The notes under the pieces are model-generated. The model searched no databases. It saw nothing but the letters and a program-made list of their open reading frames with translations, and was not told where the DNA came from. DNA of 64,000 nt from Orthonyx spaldingii (lineage: Eukaryota > Chordata > Aves > Passeriformes > Orthonychidae), in assembly GCA_013397795.1 (NCBI GenBank), contig VZTJ01005976.1, positions 650,724 to 714,723 on the forward strand, in the 5' to 3' direction. Positions 60,429 through 64,000 of the stretch are shown here, piece by piece (the first letter of the stretch is position 1; each line of letters opens with the position of its first letter). A program made the translations under genes and the position numbers.

Positions 60429-61965
60429 ATCTGTAAGTGCTGCAGAAATACATTTGCCACTAAAGAACCCTGTCTGAAAGCTGGCTGAATCACATGCGAC
60501 TTCTGTAAGTTTCAGGTGACCAGCAGAAGCAAGGTTTTGATACAATTGCATTTTCTATATACTTGTCTGATAAGGCAAAATACTTCATATGGATCTTTGA
60601 CCTGTGTGAAGAGACATGAAGGCTTTAACCAAGTGCATTACAGCAGTACAAATACGTCCATGTTTTGTATTTTTGCCACAACTTTGCTTGAAAGCGTATA
60701 CTTGGTGTATTTAGATAAGAATTGGTAAATTCTTAATATGTTAAATGCTGAAATGAATAATATGTCCTGCACTGTTCACTTGGAAAATATGGGGTTTGGG
60801 GTAAAGGATGTTAGCTGAGCATTAGTGACTTAAAACCATTCTTGTGTGAACTCTTAAATTTAAGGGAAGCAAAGACCTGCAGAGACCTATACAAACATAC
60901 TTCAACAGTGAATATTCAGAATGATAATTTTGTTTCATAACTGGACACACTGTATTTAGAATGCATGTAGAATGAACTGCATATCTTCAGATGGATGTAG
61001 CCTGTGTCAGAAGTGTTTGTATGTGTGTACACTTTGAGCAGGGTTATGCCTTTTACATAATTTCAAAACATAAGAAATTGGTACTTAATATATGGTGGAA
61101 TGGAGACATCACCTGTGTAGAACAGTGGGGTTACCTATTTATTCATGCAACCAATCATGCAGCAGATAAGGCTACTATATAGTATATAAAAACTGTAAAA
61201 TAACAATCCAGTGATTTATAAGCATTGTAGAGAAGCAGATGCAGTCACCTTTCATTAGGGGGAAACTGGTGCCCCGTCCATTCTTGGTGCCTTTGGAAAA
61301 GACTGGGTTTGAAGTGCCTGGTCATTTCAGGATTTTACTGTAATGTTTTCCAGAATGTCCTCTTTGGCCACCTTGGATCACAAAAGGAAATCCTAGTGAC
61401 TAAAATTTCTGTCATAGATATAATAATGAGGTATTGGCCTACCAAAGACTCACTCAGGCTTTAGTGGACTTGACATCTCTTTGCAAGACATGCCTGTCTT
61501 CAGTCCCAGAATCTTAAGTGCAGTGCAATGACTGCCCAAGTGCAAAGATGGGTTCCAGATATGCTGGCTTTTTTCTTTTTCTTTTGCATATGGAAGATAT
61601 ACAGCTGAACACAAGCTGAAGTTGGCCAAAGCGCCTGCACTGTTAACATTTTTTTGCTAAGTAATTCACTAAAATGGAAAAAAGAGTTGTGAATCTCAGA
61701 ATAGCAGTTAACAATGTTCTGTCTTGTGTTTCATGTATTGCCATTATGGTGCTACTGGAAGTTTGGTTGGATGAAAAGAATGCCAAGAGCTACAGTCCTC
61801 TTCCATGACTTATCCTCACGAGTTTCAGTAATAGCTTATAACACTAGTGCCAGTTATGTTATTTGGTAATGCTTGTTACAGTATTTGTATATTTGCAATT
61901 CAATTTTGCTCAGTAATATGCGTGTAAACTGCATATCTGAAATAAATGTCTAAATACTGACTTCT
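60429..61965 (+). other. RNF19A: RNF19A 3' UTR
   Basis: AT-rich non-coding sequence after the stop codon, running to the first strong polyadenylation signal. It includes several ATTTA-type AU-rich pentamers. No further coding frame is supported. The end is an estimate of the cleavage point, roughly 15-25 nt after AATAAA. Confidence 0.8.
61941..61946 (+). terminator. RNF19A: Polyadenylation signal AATAAA of RNF19A
   Basis: A canonical AATAAA is followed by a T/G-rich region (TGGTCTGTTGCTT near 61,968-61,980) typical of a downstream element. It is about 1.5 kb past the stop codon and is the best candidate for the main mRNA 3' end. Confidence 0.8.
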
Positions 61966-63540
61966 AGTGGTCTGTTGCTTAATGTGCTGAGCAGCCCTAT
62001 GAAAATGTTCATGTGCCCAGGGAGCCTTTTGTCCTCTGAGGTGCTGACTGCTCTTATCTCTTGCTGCCTTTAAATATTTTTATTTGATTAGGTGTGCTTT
62101 GGAAGTCAAATGCTCTGATTCTTGGAAATGCAAGATCTACAGTCAGTTGCATTTTGTACAAGACTTCAGCCTTCTCTAAGATGAAATCTGAGCTGCCTCT
62201 GTGGCAGGTAGGACAGTAAATGGTTTTGTGAGAGGGATGGGGCTGTGGCATGAGCACTTTAAAGAAAACTGCACCATCTTGGCACAAGTCAGATCGCTGA
62301 GCTAAACTCAAACTCTGCTTTCTCCATCTAAAGTGATGCTCTTCTCAGTTCACGTGGCCTGCACAGAGTTCATTCTGAAACACCACAGATTGGCCAGAGT
62401 TTCTGGGTAACACCTGGTGGTTTTTGCTCAGTTGAACTGCCTGTTAGGCTCATTTTCTCACCAGCATCATGAGAGATTGGGGAAGTAAGAAACTAAAACT
62501 GATGCATTACAGAAGCCAGATTGCCTCATCCCAGACCTGTATGTAGGTTATACTTTTGTCAGATGGAAGAGCTATTTCAGCAAGTTTAAACCTACCTCTT
62601 AATTTCTCAGGACCTCAGTTTTGCTGTGCAGACAATTGGAAGTATGGTTTACTCTTGTAAACCAGTAAATTTTATCAAATAATACCATTATTTTCAGCCA
62701 CTCTGAAATCATCTGATAATTTTATACACCACATTAAGAGGTAATGTTGAAATACAGGTAAGTTTTTTCTGGAGATAAGTTTTTAGCAGAAAACTGTTTT
62801 GCTGATTAATTTTGTAATGTTCTTTTTTAAATTCAGAGGTAATATTTCATATGTGAGGCAGTCAAAACAGCACCAATACATTTAATGCAGCACTGAATTT
62901 TGAGTCTATAAAAAAGTAAAATACACACATTAATGCAGAGGATGCTTCTCTTATTTACAGATCTACTGTAAGAATTCCATAAAGCAAAGATTTTTTTCCC
63001 CCACTGGAATAAATCACAGGAAAGATCACGTTTACATCTGATGTCCCAGTGCAGTGGTTCTTTTCCAGATTTTTTTTCATGATTCCTGGCTGATTTGACT
63101 ATGTCAGATTGTGGATCTTGAGGAAATTTCTTTTAATATCTGCTGTATCTGAGACTATTTGTGATAGTTAAAACATTAAACAGATAAAAGCCATCATAAC
63201 AGCTTTTCTCATGACGTTTACATGTGTTTTTGTAGTGAAGCATCTAGACTTGTACATCCACCCTTTCATTCAGTGTCACAAAGTTTTGCATGTATGAGTT
63301 AATTACTTTTTACTGTTTCATAAAGAAAGATTTTTTGACTGACATAGATCTCTTCCAGTTATTCAGATTGGTTTTTAAATAGTTGCCTACTTAGTAATGC
63401 CACCACTCTCATGCATAATAATGCTTTACAAGGATAATCAAGCAGAAGGTTGAAAAATATTAGAATTAATGAACTTAAAATCCATTAATATTCTATCTAA
63501 GTCACGTGAAATTGTGGCAGTCTTGAGCAGAAACTTTGGA
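61966..63540. other. Downstream intergenic DNA
   Basis: Unique-looking AT-rich sequence with no gene recognised on either strand. In mammals the neighbour facing the 3' end of RNF19A is SPAG1, in convergent orientation, but no SPAG1 coding sequence could be identified here. Confidence 0.6.
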
Positions 63541-63547
63541 ATGACAT

Positions 63548-63950
63548 TGAGATTTATTTGGAATGCCTTTCTGCAATGACAAAGATCTGAAGAGCACAGT
63601 TACCACCTGACTGCTCCTGCCAGTCCCAAAGGTGACACACCAGTCTTCTCAGAACAACCTGGTGTTGCTGTGGGAGCAAAATGATCTCCCCGTGAGGGTT
63701 GAAGAACCCCCTGGCCTGATCTTGGTGATAAGCACAATCCCAGAGTGGTGACAATGTCTTTGTCACCTTTGGTCTCAAAGGGTAGGAGAAACAGACAAAA
63801 GCGGCTGTGAGGTACTTGGTAAGCAAGAAGCTGGTCTGGAAGGAAAGGAGGAGTTTGAGCCACAACCTCATGGGTGGCACTGAACTTCTGTGCTGAACAC
63901 AACCCCAAGTGTTGGAAGATGGCTCTGGAGATGAATCTTCTGTTACACCT
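63548..63950 (-). other. Possible minus-strand transcript 3' end or LTR-like segment
   Basis: This stretch is noticeably less AT-rich than its surroundings. On the minus strand it ends in CCAAATAAATCTCAATG, containing AATAAA (plus-strand positions 63,553-63,558). Overlapping minus-strand open frames of about 100 codons exist, but neither resembles a known protein. It could be the 3' UTR of a convergent gene (SPAG1 by synteny) or a solo LTR-like repeat. The sequence alone does not decide. Confidence 0.25.
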
Positions 63951-64000
63951 TGCTCGTGTGCCAGGCCAGGTACCTGAGTATCTTTGAGATGTGACTGTCT

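Larger units (their letters stand above)
4235..61965 (+). other. RNF19A: RNF19A (dorfin) transcription unit, inferred extent
   Basis: RNF19A encodes an RBR E3 ubiquitin ligase. Family knowledge: RING1 recruits a charged E2, ubiquitin passes to a RING2 cysteine and then to substrate; the protein is membrane-associated and is linked to ubiquitination of aggregation-prone proteins such as mutant SOD1. Nine coding exons were identified: 40,669-41,419; 47,239-47,447; 49,383-49,527; 50,092-50,254; 54,786-54,900; 56,789-56,950; 57,629-57,842; 59,242-59,385; 59,753-60,428. All internal boundaries are GT-AG and phases join without a stop. From ATG 40,839 the coding length is 2,409 nt (802 residues plus stop), close to mammalian RNF19A from the same methionine. 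The 3' boundary rests on AATAAA at 61,941. The 5' boundary is only inferred from the CpG island and may be off by about 1 kb. Confidence 0.8.

Noticed and set aside
62054..63908. Minus-strand open frames as SPAG1 C-terminal exons
   Set aside because: I looked for the SPAG1 C-terminal pattern and found no similarity. Synteny alone is not enough to call an exon.
1..64000. CRISPR arrays, operons, insertion sequences, tRNA or rRNA genes
   Set aside because: No regularly spaced repeats, prokaryotic gene layout or recognisable structural RNA was seen. A covariance-model scan would be needed to exclude small RNAs.

Overview
The window looks like avian genomic DNA. It is AT-rich and largely non-coding, with GT-AG introns, a GC-rich CpG island broken by an assembly gap, and two degenerate CR1 LINE 3' ends, the typical bird/sauropsid interspersed repeat. 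No prokaryotic, viral, CRISPR or operon structure was seen. The species cannot be fixed from the sequence.

One protein-coding gene is supported: RNF19A (dorfin) on the + strand, an RBR-type (RING1-IBR-RING2) E3 ubiquitin ligase with two C-terminal hydrophobic segments. Nine coding exons, all with GT-AG sites and compatible phases, lie between 40,669 and 60,428. They encode 802 residues from the preferred ATG at 40,839, or 814 from the in-frame ATG at 40,803. The 3' UTR runs to an AATAAA at 61,941-61,946. The promoter and untranslated exon 1 are inferred to be in or beside the CpG island at about 3.6-5.3 kb, whose core is 554 Ns (4,235-4,788). That implies a first intron of about 35 kb.

Layout: 1-3.5 kb, no recognisable gene. 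3.6-5.3 kb, CpG island with gap. 5.4-40.7 kb, intron 1, with a CR1 fragment near 17.1 kb, a GC-richer patch with a full CRE and TATA-like motif near 28.0-28.5 kb, a long poly(T) at 30.7 kb and a second CR1 at 33.9-34.2 kb. 40.7-60.4 kb, coding exons. 60.4-62.0 kb, 3' UTR. 62.0-64.0 kb, downstream DNA with a possible minus-strand transcript end or LTR-like segment near 63.55-63.95 kb.

The observation most worth checking is in RING2. Where my recollection of mammalian RNF19A and RNF19B has Ser-Pro-Ser-Gly-Cys-Thr-Phe-Trp, this locus reads Ser-Pro-Ser-Asn-Glu-Thr-Phe-Trp. The expected last zinc-ligand cysteine is replaced by glutamate (residue 316), while the catalytic cysteine (residue 285) and other RING2 ligands are intact. 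The altered bases form a small inverted repeat with the adjacent sequence, suggesting a templated mutation. No wholly new biological system was found.
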